Assembly (NCBI RefSeq): GCF_038007965.1
Contig: NZ_JBBOYD010000001.1
Location: 3,822,501 to 3,886,500 of the forward strand
Origin: Niallia sp. FSL W8-0635
GTDB lineage: Bacteria; Bacillota; Bacilli; Bacillales; Cytobacillaceae
DNA length: 64,000 nt
Direction: 5' to 3'
Shown: piece by piece, positions 1 through 8,487 of the stretch
Layout: every line of letters begins with the position of its first letter
How positions within the stretch are numbered: position 1 is the first letter of the stretch
Translations under genes and position numbers: made by a program
Notes under the pieces: model-generated
The model's input: only the letters and a program-made list of their open reading frames with translations
The model's database searches: none
What the model was told of the DNA's origin: nothing

Positions 1-2
1 AA

Positions 3-719
3 GTGTCTTTGTTATCGCAAGCTGCCTTTACCAGTGCAGAACAAGGAACTAAGCAAATTCATGATAATTTGAATCAAATGGAATTCATTTATGACTCTGT
101 TCAGCGTTCCAATTCGATTATTGCTTCCTTAGCTGAGCGATCAAATGAAATTGGAAAAATGATTGAATTAATAAGCAATATCGCTGACCAAACTAATTTA
201 TTAGCCTTAAATGCTGCTATTGAGGCTGCTAGAGCAGGGGAAAATGGAAAAGGATTTGCGGTCGTGGCCGATGAAGTTCGCAAATTAGCGGAGCAGTCAC
301 AAACTTCTGCGCAAGATATTTCACAGTCCTTGCATGGAATTCAGCAGGATACTACGGAAGCAGTCACTATGTTGAATGAGACGTTAGATCGAGCGAAAAC
401 AGGAGTAAGCATATCAACAAATACCGTTGGATCCTTCTCCACCATTGTTTCAAACACCCAAAAAGTTGCGCCAGAAATTGAAGAAGTTGCTCAAACTGTT
501 GCTACAATCACGAAACAGATTAAAGACGTCGTACAAGTTGCAAATGAAATTGCTATTCTTTCCAAAGAAAATGGGAGTGGCACAGAAGAAGTTGCTGCTT
601 CTACAGAAGAACAAATGGCATCCATGGAAGAAATTAAAGCTTCCGCTGAATCCTTATCCGGCATGGCCGATGAATTAATGGATATTGTATCTCAATTTAA
701 TCAAAAAGAAGAAATCTAA
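3..719 (+). CDS. Methyl-accepting chemotaxis protein, C-terminal part (5' end outside window)
   Basis: The visible 238 residues are the cytoplasmic signalling half of a chemoreceptor that couples to CheA and CheW at the membrane. The highly conserved hairpin tip is present ([21 protein letters not shown], split here as [10 protein letters not shown] and [11 protein letters not shown], about residues 60-80), followed by [16 protein letters not shown]. The frame is open to the window edge and the first codon here is GTG inside the helical domain, so the true start with sensor and membrane segments lies upstream. The ligand cannot be judged. A strong terminator follows. Confidence 0.9.
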   Translation: MSLLSQAAFTSAEQGTKQIHDNLNQMEFIYDSVQRSNSIIASLAERSNEIGKMIELISNIADQTNLLALNAAIEAARAGENGKGFAVVADEVRKLAEQSQTSAQDISQSLHGIQQDTTEAVTMLNETLDRAKTGVSISTNTVGSFSTIVSNTQKVAPEIEEVAQTVATITKQIKDVVQVANEIAILSKENGSGTEEVAASTEEQMASMEEIKASAESLSGMADELMDIVSQFNQKEEI

Positions 720-730
720 ATATGAGGTGA

Positions 731-776
731 AAGGAGTATGGGATAATCCGTTTGATTGTTCCATACTCTTTTTTTT
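731..776 (+). terminator. Rho-independent terminator of the chemoreceptor gene
   Basis: GAGTATGG and CCATACTC arms separated by about 19 nt, followed by a run of eight T. It lies just after the receptor stop codon. Confidence 0.8.
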
Positions 777-798
777 GGGGAACTAAGTTGAATTGTTT

Positions 799-1094
799 TT
801 GTTGATATAACTTTATTTGGGATTATATCTCCTTGCAGTTGGCTGATATAATTTTATTTTGGCTGATTTCTCCTTGCCGTTGGCTGATATATCTTTATTT
901 TGGCTGATTTCTCCTGCCGTTGGCTGATTTAATTTTATTTTGGCTGATTTCCCCTTGCCGTTGGCTGATATATCTTTATTTTGGCTGATTTCTCCTTGCC
1001 GTTGGCTGATATATCTTTATTTTGGCTGATTTCTCCTTGCCGTTGGCTGATATAATTTTATTTTGGCTGATTTCTCCTTGCCGTTGGCTGATAA
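799..1094. repeat. Tandem array of about seven 41-bp units
   Basis: Units run 799-838 (degenerate), 839-879, 880-919, 920-960, 961-1001, 1002-1042 and 1043-1083, followed by a partial unit from 1084. Each unit is two related half-repeats that both begin TTGGCTGAT: the first half continues with an A/T-rich part (ATATCTTTATT or ATAATTTTATT), the second with TTCTCCTTGCCG. The array sits between the convergent ends of the chemoreceptor and the MFS gene. The plus-strand open frame across part of it is a by-product of the repeat and is not called as a gene. Confidence 0.95.
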
Positions 1095-1138
1095 AATTAA
1101 TAATTGAAGCAAAAATTCACAAGAAACCACATAATTTT

Positions 1139-2608
1139 TTAAGAAAAACCTCTTTCATCATCTTTACCTCGCAAAACAGCATAAAGAAAGTAAATACCAA
1201 TCAACACTAAAAGGATAAACAAAAGGAGAAATAAATAATGAAACCCTAACATCACTGCCTCGAATTCTGAACGCCTTGTATCATTCATCCAATCTGTTAT
1301 CGTGCCATCTAGCCATGTATTCATAAAGGTAATCGCAAGTGCTGTTCCGATAACCATTCCGATATTTCGAAGCAAAGCAATCGTACTGCTCATCATTCCT
1401 AAATATTGCAAGGGAACATAAAGCAGCATAATACTGTAATTAGGAGAAGTTAGAATCCCCATAGAAAAACCTAATAGGCTTAGCAAAAGGATTAAGGTAG
1501 TTAAAGATGTTCCCGGTGAAAGAAAGCTGAGACCAAGCATCGTTATACATAAAAGTCCTAACCCTATAACTATTACCTTTACTCCACCAAAGCGATCGGA
1601 GAGAGATCCACTAATTGGACCAAGTACGGCAAGAAATAAAGGATAGCACATTAATAAAAGACCGGATTGATCTGCCGAGAATCCTAATACGCCCCTTAAG
1701 TAGAACGGCAAAATGACAGTAGAAGCAAAGGCAGCACAATAGCTTATCATTAAAATAAGTCCACCTGCTTTAACCATTGGAGAAGAAAAAATCGATGGTT
1801 GTATAAATGGATGCTCCTCCTTCTTACTATGGAAAAAAAAGAAAAGAAAACAAGCAACACTTACACATGCTATTACTAATAAATAAATCTTTATGACTCC
1901 TTCTCCAATAGAATTAAGAACAAATACAAAGGAAACAATCCCTACCCCAAAATAAATACTCCCTTTGTAATCAAAACGTGAGTCCTGAAAGCTTGTATCC
2001 TTAGGAACAAATTTTTGTGCCATAAAATAGGCGCCAATGCTTATTGGCACAACGGTCCAGAATAACATATGCCAAGAAAATGCCTCGATAAAAAAACCAC
2101 CTACGGAAGGACCTAATAAAGCACCGATTCCAACAGATGTACTAATAATGCCAAGTGCCTTTCCACGATGTTTTTCAGGATAAGCATCTGTTACAATTGC
2201 CATATTAACTGCCTGTAACATAGCAGCTCCACTACCTTGGATAACTCTTGCAATGATTAAAATAGGAATACTTGGCGATAAAGCAGCTCCACATGCCCCT
2301 ACCGCAAAAATAAGATAGCCAATGTTATGTATACGTTTCTTACCAAACTGATCTGCTAATTTTCCCATTAACGGTAAAAACAACATAATCGATAAAAGAT
2401 ATCCATTAACAATCCATTGTGTGACAGATAGCTTTGCAGAAAAATCGATGGATATATCCGTTAAAGCAATATTGACAAATCCAGCAGAGAAATGTGATAA
2501 AAATGCACCTGTACAAACAGATATCAATAGAAGTATGGATTGATATTTCTTGTCCTCTACTTTTGTTTCATCCCTTGCCTCCATATAACTTATCTTGTTT
2601 TTGGTCAT
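1139..2608 (-). CDS. MFS drug-type exporter (DHA2 / 14-TM family)
   Basis: Integral membrane secondary transporter of about 489 residues, the usual length for 14-helix EmrB/QacA-type proton antiporters. Seen: alternating hydrophobic helices throughout, motif A-like GKLADQFGKKR after helix 2, and the helix-5 region IISTSVGIGALLGPSVGGFF, which resembles the antiporter motif C. The start at 2608 is preferred because AAAGG lies nine bases upstream, whereas the longer frame begins (2617) directly on that sequence. Substrate unknown; no regulator is adjacent. Confidence 0.85.
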   Translation of the reverse strand: MTKNKISYMEARDETKVEDKKYQSILLLISVCTGAFLSHFSAGFVNIALTDISIDFSAKLSVTQWIVNGYLLSIMLFLPLMGKLADQFGKKRIHNIGYLIFAVGACGAALSPSIPILIIARVIQGSGAAMLQAVNMAIVTDAYPEKHRGKALGIISTSVGIGALLGPSVGGFFIEAFSWHMLFWTVVPISIGAYFMAQKFVPKDTSFQDSRFDYKGSIYFGVGIVSFVFVLNSIGEGVIKIYLLVIACVSVACFLFFFFHSKKEEHPFIQPSIFSSPMVKAGGLILMISYCAAFASTVILPFYLRGVLGFSADQSGLLLMCYPLFLAVLGPISGSLSDRFGGVKVIVIGLGLLCITMLGLSFLSPGTSLTTLILLLSLLGFSMGILTSPNYSIMLLYVPLQYLGMMSSTIALLRNIGMVIGTALAITFMNTWLDGTITDWMNDTRRSEFEAVMLGFHYLFLLLFILLVLIGIYFLYAVLRGKDDERGFS

Positions 2609-2666
2609 TGGAATCATCCTTTATAGTGTTAAACGTATGCGTATATTTTTCCTAAACGAAAAGTAA

Positions 2667-2696
2667 TAGGAGAGTAGCTTCGTACATTCTCTCCTA
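2667..2696 (-). terminator. Possible terminator behind the cysteine hydrolase
   Basis: Eight-bp stem TAGGAGAG / CTCTCCTA with a 14-nt loop. On the minus strand it is followed only by TTACTTTTC, so it is a weak candidate. Confidence 0.4.
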
Positions 2697-2761
2697 TCTA
2701 TTATTTTGTCATTCCACAACTTTCAAAATTAAATATCTATTCTCTTGCTATGCATGAACAA

Positions 2762-3382
2762 TCATTCACTCCCTACTGGTAAAGCATGAATAGACTGAAT
2801 TACTTCTTTACTAGTAGCAACTGTACCAAAAAACTGATTGATTGTTTGCAGAGTCATATCGTGTGCCTCTCTTGAGAAGGCTGCTGTACAGTCAGATAAG
2901 AAAATGACATCAAAATCAAGCATAAATCCATCTCTGGCGGTTGATTCCACACAAATATTGGTACTAACTCCTGCCATTACAATTGTTTCGATTTTTAAAG
3001 CTCGAAGTACCGATTCTAATCTTGTATGGATAAATGCACTATATCGATGTTTAATAACAATAACATCGTCTTTATCTGGTTCTAATTGATAAAATTGCGC
3101 TCCCCAAGTATCTTTTCTACATAAATTTTTCTGATTTTTTCCTTTTAATCGTTTAATCCAAGTTTCTGAATCGGTACTATCCTCATGGATTGTTTGGATA
3201 TATATAATGGGAACATTAATTTCTTTCATAGCTGAAATCATATTTTTTAGATTAGGCATCATTTCTTCTACCATGGAAACATCTAAATCCTGTTGAGCCA
3301 AACATCCTTCTTTATGACAATAATCATTCTGAACATCGACAATAAGTAATGCACTATGTTGTGGATTCCATTCCAACTTCAT
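2762..3382 (-). CDS. Cysteine hydrolase of the isochorismatase family (amidohydrolase, RutB/N-carbamoyl-type)
   Basis: About 206 residues, family-typical length. The catalytic triad is visible: Asp in LLIVDVQNDY near the N-terminus, Lys in VIVIKHRYSAF, and Cys in GVSTNICVESTARD. This Cys/Lys/Asp set is that of amidases such as ureidoacrylate hydrolase, N-carbamoylsarcosine amidase and nicotinamidase rather than of true isochorismatases alone. It is the last gene of the ABC importer operon, about 60 bases behind the binding protein, so it probably acts on the imported compound. Start chosen at 3382, ten bases behind GAAAGG; the upstream ATG (3391) overlaps that sequence. Confidence 0.8.
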   Translation of the reverse strand: MKLEWNPQHSALLIVDVQNDYCHKEGCLAQQDLDVSMVEEMMPNLKNMISAMKEINVPIIYIQTIHEDSTDSETWIKRLKGKNQKNLCRKDTWGAQFYQLEPDKDDVIVIKHRYSAFIHTRLESVLRALKIETIVMAGVSTNICVESTARDGFMLDFDVIFLSDCTAAFSREAHDMTLQTINQFFGTVATSKEVIQSIHALPVGSE

Positions 3383-3445
3383 CTGTTTCATCCTTTCAAG
3401 ACAAATTCATTTCTACTCTTTTACTAAATTTCTAGTAATAATCGT

Positions 3446-4480
3446 TTATTTAGAAAGCTCCTCCACAAATTGCATGTCAATTAACTCATCATAACGATAG
3501 CCATTTGTATAAACCCCCGTTTTTTCTACAACTTCCATTGGTTTTGCAAGTGCTTCTTCTGAAATAAATCCATCCTTACTCCAAAGACTGTCCGCATAGG
3601 CCCGATCAAATGAAGCCTGTAAGCTCTCTTCCGAAGTAGAAGGAAATTCCTGTTTTAAAATCTCCATCGCTAATTCATGATCCTCATCTATCGCCTTTAA
3701 TCCTTTCATAACGGCACTGACAAAACTTTTAACTATCTCTGGATCTTCTTCTATCGTAGATTTCTTGACACTTAAAACAGAATATGGATAATCCCCTAGG
3801 CTTGCAAAGCTGTAAAATGGTTCCGCCCAGACGTCTTTATTTATCCCTTCTGTAATTTGCGGTTCCGCTCCATTTGCAATATCAGCCTGACCAGATTCCA
3901 CTAAAGAGACGACAGCACTAGCATCGGCCGGTTCTTCTAGTTTGACATCTTTTTCAGGATCTAATCCTACATCCATTAATAACCATCGAGTTAATAGGTT
4001 CGGACTACCTCCAAAACGCCCTGCTGCAATGGTTTTCCCTTTTAAATAGTCAGCTAGGCTCTCCTCACTAGTATCTGTTAATGTTTCTTCTGTATCCGCC
4101 ATTAAGTACACATTTGCTCGATTTACGACATTTACTACAGAAACGATTGGATCAGAGTTACCTGTATTCGCCATCTGATTTGATTCTGGACCACCGATAT
4201 TTCCCCATGCATCGCCACTTACTACTGAAGTAACATGAGCACCACCTGTCGCTGTGATTACTTCCACTTCAAGCCCCTCTTCTTCAAAAAAACCTTCTCG
4301 AATCGCTGTATATAAAGGCAAGTAACCAATTAAGTGAACTGGCTCTGCAATAACAAGCTTTTTGGTTCCATCTCCAGTATTCCTCTCTCCACTCGTGCCT
4401 TCCGATGAAGAACAACCACTTAAAATCATGAAAAGAAGCAACAGATAAACGCCTGCTTTAGAGTAAATACTTTTTATCAT
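3446..4480 (-). CDS. ABC transporter substrate-binding lipoprotein (SsuA/TauA/THI5-like)
   Basis: 344 residues with a lipoprotein signal peptide ending in the lipobox LSGC at about residue 23. The mature part has the NMT1/THI5-like pattern of two-lobed binding proteins for nitrate, sulfonates, taurine or pyrimidine precursors (PVHLIGYLPLYTAIREGFFEEEGL near the start). The gene follows the permease by about 50 bases. GGGGAG precedes the ATG. The ligand is not readable from sequence; the adjacent amidohydrolase favours a nitrogenous, amide-bearing compound. Confidence 0.85.
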   Translation of the reverse strand: MIKSIYSKAGVYLLLLFMILSGCSSSEGTSGERNTGDGTKKLVIAEPVHLIGYLPLYTAIREGFFEEEGLEVEVITATGGAHVTSVVSGDAWGNIGGPESNQMANTGNSDPIVSVVNVVNRANVYLMADTEETLTDTSEESLADYLKGKTIAAGRFGGSPNLLTRWLLMDVGLDPEKDVKLEEPADASAVVSLVESGQADIANGAEPQITEGINKDVWAEPFYSFASLGDYPYSVLSVKKSTIEEDPEIVKSFVSAVMKGLKAIDEDHELAMEILKQEFPSTSEESLQASFDRAYADSLWSKDGFISEEALAKPMEVVEKTGVYTNGYRYDELIDMQFVEELSK

Positions 4481-4533
4481 TTCTTTCTCCCCTTTTATGC
4501 ATACTTTCTATAACATTAGATAAACTATATCTA

Positions 4534-5397
4534 TTACTCCCTTATACTTTTTCCTCTTAATAGACGTTTTTCTAACCATACTGTTCCTACGTACATGAGG
4601 ACGGATAGTATGGACAAAACAACTACACCTACCCAAACTAAATTAATATTCATAATTTGTCCCGCATACAAAATCATTCGCCCGATCCCCTGTCTAGAGC
4701 TTATAAATTCTCCAACAATTGTTCCAGCTAAAGCTAAGGCAATATTAATTTTTAAACTGCTGACTATCCATGGCATGGCTGAAGGAATAACGACTTTAGT
4801 AAAAATATGATGTTTTTTTGCACCTAAGGAAAAAAGCATCTTTTCTAAATCAGAGTCAACACTTTTCACTCCACTATGTGCTGCAATGGCTGTGACAATT
4901 ACAGTCATCATAAATGCCAAGACGACCTTTGAACTAAAACCAATCCCAAAAAGAATGACTAATACTGGGGCTAATGCTAATTTCGGAATGGCATTAAAAG
5001 CAATTAAATACGGCTCCGCTATTCTGGAGTAAAAGTAGGACCACCAGAAGGATAATCCAAGTAATGCGCCAAAAAAGGTCCCTAGAAGAAATCCTAAAAT
5101 CGTTGCTCCTGAAGTATATAGGAGATCACTCCACAATGTCCCTTCTGTAAATGCAATTAGACCTGTTTCCCATATAATGGTCGGGCTACTCCAATAATAA
5201 GAATCGATTATTTTCCACGTTGCTAACAGTTCCCACAAGACAAAGAAAAGAATCCCAATGAAAACCTGCCCAATAACAGTTAACCGTTTCCTTCTTCTCT
5301 CCTTTAACTCTTCATCCTCAACAAGAATAGGTGAATCTCCTCCCTCTGTCATCTTTATCTCGTGTGAAAATATGATTGGCTCTGGATTGTCTCTCAT
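4534..5397 (-). CDS. ABC transporter permease (SsuC/TauC type)
   Basis: About 287 residues, six predicted membrane helices. The EAA loop is visible as SLGAKKHHIFTKVVIPSAMPWI, the coupling site for the ATPase. A hydrophilic N-terminal tail of about 45 residues precedes the first helix. Start chosen at 5397 with GGAGG seven bases upstream; the longer frame begins at 5415 inside the Shine-Dalgarno region. It lies between the ATPase and the binding protein. Confidence 0.88.
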   Translation of the reverse strand: MRDNPEPIIFSHEIKMTEGGDSPILVEDEELKERRRKRLTVIGQVFIGILFFVLWELLATWKIIDSYYWSSPTIIWETGLIAFTEGTLWSDLLYTSGATILGFLLGTFFGALLGLSFWWSYFYSRIAEPYLIAFNAIPKLALAPVLVILFGIGFSSKVVLAFMMTVIVTAIAAHSGVKSVDSDLEKMLFSLGAKKHHIFTKVVIPSAMPWIVSSLKINIALALAGTIVGEFISSRQGIGRMILYAGQIMNINLVWVGVVVLSILSVLMYVGTVWLEKRLLRGKSIRE

Positions 5398-5425
5398 GTC
5401 TATTCCTCCTATCATTTATGCAAAC

Positions 5426-6196
5426 TTATTTTTCTAAAACCACTTCTTCCTTCAATAACGCAAATAAATGTTGTTTCAACTCTATAAAAGCTGGCTGTAA
5501 TAACGTTTGTTCATTACGTGGCCTTGGCAAATGTACGTCTACCCTTTCTTTAATCCGTCCTGGTCTTGGAGATAAAACATAGATTTCATCGGACAAATAG
5601 ATCGCTTCATCGATATCATGGGTCACAAAAAGAATCGTTTTCTTAAAATCAGTCCAAATATTAAGCAGCCAAGTTTGCATCAGCAAGCGTGTCTGTGCAT
5701 CTAAAGCACCGAATGGCTCATCAAGCAAAATAATGTCCTGGTCATATAAAAGGGTTCGCAATAATGCAGCACGTTGTCTCATCCCACCAGATAATTCGTC
5801 TGGATAATGATGTTCAAACCCACCTAGTCCATATTTTTGAAGAAGGGGCATCGCTCTTTCTACTGCTTCTTTCTTCCTTACTCCTTTGATTTCCAATCCT
5901 AGTATCACGTTTTGCAAAATACTTCTCCAAGGTAGAAGCAAATCTTTTTGTAGCATATAACCTACATTTCCATTCTTGCCGACGATATTCTTGCCATCAA
6001 GGAGCACTTCACCAGTGGTTGGCTTAATTAGCCCTGCAATAATATTAAATAGTGTTGATTTCCCACAGCCACTCGGACCAATTAAGCTAATAAACCTTCC
6101 TTCTTCTATTGTTAAATTGGCATCCTTTAAGGCCACAACCTCTTTCCCTTCTTTTTTAAAAATTTTATTCGTTTGGCGAACCTCAAGTTTATACAT
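5426..6196 (-). CDS. ABC transporter ATP-binding protein (SsuB/TauB type)
   Basis: 256 residues with Walker A (GPSGCGKST), Q-loop (YMLQKDLLLPW), signature LSGGMRQRAALLRTL, Walker B (IILLDEPFGALD) and the switch His (VTHDIDEA). The LLPW after the Q-loop is common in the nitrate/sulfonate/taurine subfamily. First gene of a four-gene operon (ATPase, permease, lipoprotein, cysteine hydrolase). Confidence 0.92.
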   Translation of the reverse strand: MYKLEVRQTNKIFKKEGKEVVALKDANLTIEEGRFISLIGPSGCGKSTLFNIIAGLIKPTTGEVLLDGKNIVGKNGNVGYMLQKDLLLPWRSILQNVILGLEIKGVRKKEAVERAMPLLQKYGLGGFEHHYPDELSGGMRQRAALLRTLLYDQDIILLDEPFGALDAQTRLLMQTWLLNIWTDFKKTILFVTHDIDEAIYLSDEIYVLSPRPGRIKERVDVHLPRPRNEQTLLQPAFIELKQHLFALLKEEVVLEK

Positions 6197-6236
6197 AGTG
6201 AACTCCCTTCTTTCCGTAAAATTTAATTCAAAATAA

Positions 6237-6290
6237 AAAACCGCCAGAATTTACGAAAAATAAAAATCTCCGTTTCATTCTGACGGTTTT
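6237..6290 (-). terminator. Terminator behind the small unknown gene
   Basis: Arms AAAACCGCCAGAAT and ATTCTGACGGTTTT (13 of 14 pair) around a 26-nt loop; the minus strand continues with TTTTTTATTTT. It separates the 6314-6739 gene from the ABC operon. Confidence 0.75.
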
Positions 6291-6313
6291 CCTGCTCTCT
6301 TAAAAGAGTTCAT

Positions 6314-6739
6314 TTAACCAGCCAAGTAGGATTCAATTTTCTTATCTAACAGGATGATTGTTCCACTAATTTCTTTCATGGAATCATAATCCTTTAATAT
6401 TAATTGCACATTAAAGTGCAATTTTTCCTCTAAATTACGCAAAAGCAGTTCCTTGTATTTATCAATTAATAGACGATCAATGATCTCCGCTAGGTTATCA
6501 CTTGAACTTTCTATAATTTCTAGTACTGGAATACGCTTATGCTTAGCAATAATGATAATTTTATTGTCGATTAAACTAATTTGCTGTTCGGTTAAGCCAA
6601 CTTTAAAAATCAATTGATTTACAAGATTGTTTTCCCTCATGATGCTTTGCTTCAATTCTCCTAGTGTTCTTGGTAGTTGATCAACTAAAATAATTATCAC
6701 CCCCAATAGATATAGCAGAATGAATGAGCCATTCCTCAC
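6314..6739 (-). CDS. Unrecognised protein, start uncertain
   Basis: Up to 141 residues. The C-terminal part has strand- and helix-like segments (DNKIIIIAKHKRIPVLE, then a helical stretch, then LILKDYDSMKEISGTIILLD), vaguely like DUF2294/MpsC-type domains, but I cannot assign it. The start is doubtful. The longest frame begins at a GTG (6739) without a convincing Shine-Dalgarno sequence. A good one (GGGGGTGAT, about 6696-6704) lies inside the frame but is followed at the right distance only by ATT codons. A 12-codon leader frame (6697-6732, other frame) has AGGTGAGGA before its ATG and stops within that internal Shine-Dalgarno, which could couple translation. Confidence 0.55.
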   Translation of the reverse strand: MRNGSFILLYLLGVIIILVDQLPRTLGELKQSIMRENNLVNQLIFKVGLTEQQISLIDNKIIIIAKHKRIPVLEIIESSSDNLAEIIDRLLIDKYKELLLRNLEEKLHFNVQLILKDYDSMKEISGTIILLDKKIESYLAG

Positions 6740-6894
6740 CTATCAAATGCTCACATCATACAAGCAAAACTTAATCTGTTTGCATACAAGAATATAGAAT
6801 ATTCTGTTTATTGGATGATATCATATCTTTGTACGACTTTCTTCTGTTTTGTCAGAATTTCTTACTCTATTTTTTCAAAAGAGATTAAAAAATC

Positions 6895-8328
6895 TTAAAG
6901 GTCTAGTTCTAATGAAAGAAACTTATAGTCTAGATAGTCCTCTAAGCCATATTTTCCACCTTCACGCCCAACTCCCGATTCCTTAACTCCGCCAAACGGT
7001 GCTTGTGCTGTTGTAGGTACTGGATCATTTATTCCGATTATTCCGTATTCTAGTCTTTCGGACATTCTAAAGACACGAGAGACATCTTTTGTATAAAAAT
7101 ATGCAGCAAGTCCATAGGAAGTATCATTTGCTAGACGTAATGCTTCCTCTTCAGTATCAAATTCAAATATTGGCGCTACTGGTCCGAATGTTTCTTCTGT
7201 AGCGATTTTCATCTCATGGGTAGCATGTAATAGAATGGTCGGTTCATAGAAATGTCCTTTTTCATAAACTTCGCCTGCTGGTTTCTTACCTCCATAAATT
7301 ACTTTTGCCCCCTTTTCAATAGAATCGGAAATGTGGTCCTCTGTTTTAGCTACGGCCGCTTCATTAATAAGTGGTCCAATTGTTACATCAGATTGTAGAC
7401 CATTTCCAACTACTAATTTCTTCATTTTCGTCACCAAAATAGCAGCGAAACGTTCTGCAATGGTTTTCTGTACGTAAATTCGATTGGTACAAATACAAGT
7501 CTGACCAGCATTTCGAAATTTACTTAATATGACGCCTTCTGCTGCTTTTTCCAAGTCGGCATCTTCGAAAATGATGAATGGTGCATGGCCACCTAGCTCC
7601 ATTGAAATTTTCTTCATCGTAGCTGCTGCTTTTGCTGCTAGCTCTTTACCAACCTTTGTAGATCCTGTAAAGGTTATTTTTCTTACTTCTGGTCTTTCCA
7701 TCATCGCATCTCCAATTGGGGCTGCTTCTCCATGCACTAAATTTAGCACACCATTTGGCAATCCTATTTCATGAAAAATTTTCATTACCTCAATCGCTGT
7801 TAAAGGTGTGGATTCAGCAGGTTTTAAAACAACCGTACAACCAGCAGCAAGAGCCGGTGCAATTTTTCTTGCAAGCATCGCGATTGGAAAATTCCATGGC
7901 GTAATGGCCCCTACTACACCAACTGGCTGTCTTAGCACAATGATTCGCTTTGATTCAGAACTAGAAGGAATGGTATCCCCGTAGACCCGCTTTCCTTCTT
8001 CTGCATACCACTCTAAATAATCAACTGCTAAATTTACTTCTCCCTTCGCTTCTGCGATTGGTTTACCCATTTCAGTCGTAATAATTGTTGCTAGATGATC
8101 TATTTTCTCTCTTAACTTATCCGCTACTGTTTTTAAGTAAAAAGCTCGTTCTTTAGCTGTTTTCTTTGACCATGATGGTAAAGCGTTCTTTGCGGCATCA
8201 ATTGCCAGATTCCCTTCTTCCTTTCCTCCTCTTGCTATCTGTTCAATGACCTCACCTGTAGCTGGATTATAGACTGAATAGGTTTCTCCTGAGACTGAAT
8301 GACACCATTCTCCATTAATATATTGCAT
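6895..8328 (-). CDS. gabD: NAD(P)-dependent aldehyde dehydrogenase, succinate-semialdehyde dehydrogenase type
   Basis: 477 residues, normal for the family. Seen: WNFPIAMLARKIAPALAAGCTVVLKPAE (cofactor region, in two pieces), FTGSTKVGKELA, the general base Glu in MELGGHAPFIIF and the catalytic Cys in NAGQTCICTNR. The extra Cys two residues after the catalytic one is usual in succinate-semialdehyde dehydrogenases. It probably oxidises succinate semialdehyde or a related semialdehyde in the cytosol. AAAGGAGAA precedes the ATG. It stands alone between two unrelated genes, so its pathway is not shown by context; malonate semialdehyde from the pyrimidine cluster is only a possibility. Confidence 0.82.
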   Translation of the reverse strand: MQYINGEWCHSVSGETYSVYNPATGEVIEQIARGGKEEGNLAIDAAKNALPSWSKKTAKERAFYLKTVADKLREKIDHLATIITTEMGKPIAEAKGEVNLAVDYLEWYAEEGKRVYGDTIPSSSESKRIIVLRQPVGVVGAITPWNFPIAMLARKIAPALAAGCTVVLKPAESTPLTAIEVMKIFHEIGLPNGVLNLVHGEAAPIGDAMMERPEVRKITFTGSTKVGKELAAKAAATMKKISMELGGHAPFIIFEDADLEKAAEGVILSKFRNAGQTCICTNRIYVQKTIAERFAAILVTKMKKLVVGNGLQSDVTIGPLINEAAVAKTEDHISDSIEKGAKVIYGGKKPAGEVYEKGHFYEPTILLHATHEMKIATEETFGPVAPIFEFDTEEEALRLANDTSYGLAAYFYTKDVSRVFRMSERLEYGIIGINDPVPTTAQAPFGGVKESGVGREGGKYGLEDYLDYKFLSLELDL

Positions 8329-8442
8329 TTCTATTCTCCTTTCTCGTCTGTTTTTTTCTTATCATAGCAAATATTTTTGATAAAACCACTTGATTAAGCT
8401 TGACTCGATTGTAAAATCAATATGGTAAGGAAATAATTTCTA

Positions 8443-8476
8443 TAAAAAAAGAGCATCCTTTTTTAAAAAGACACTC
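8443..8476 (-). terminator. Terminator of the GAP1-N2 gene
   Basis: On the minus strand GAGTGTC-T5 pairs (with wobbles) with A6-GGATGCTC, followed by seven T. Confidence 0.6.
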
Positions 8477-8487
8477 CCTTTTCCCCA

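Noticed and set aside
799..1094. CRISPR array
   Set aside because: Units are joined without unique spacers, the half-repeats are A/T-rich and related to each other, and no cas gene is near.
1022..1210. Plus-strand 62-residue frame over the 41-bp repeats
   Set aside because: It only translates the repeat, has no ribosome site and overlaps the end of the MFS gene.
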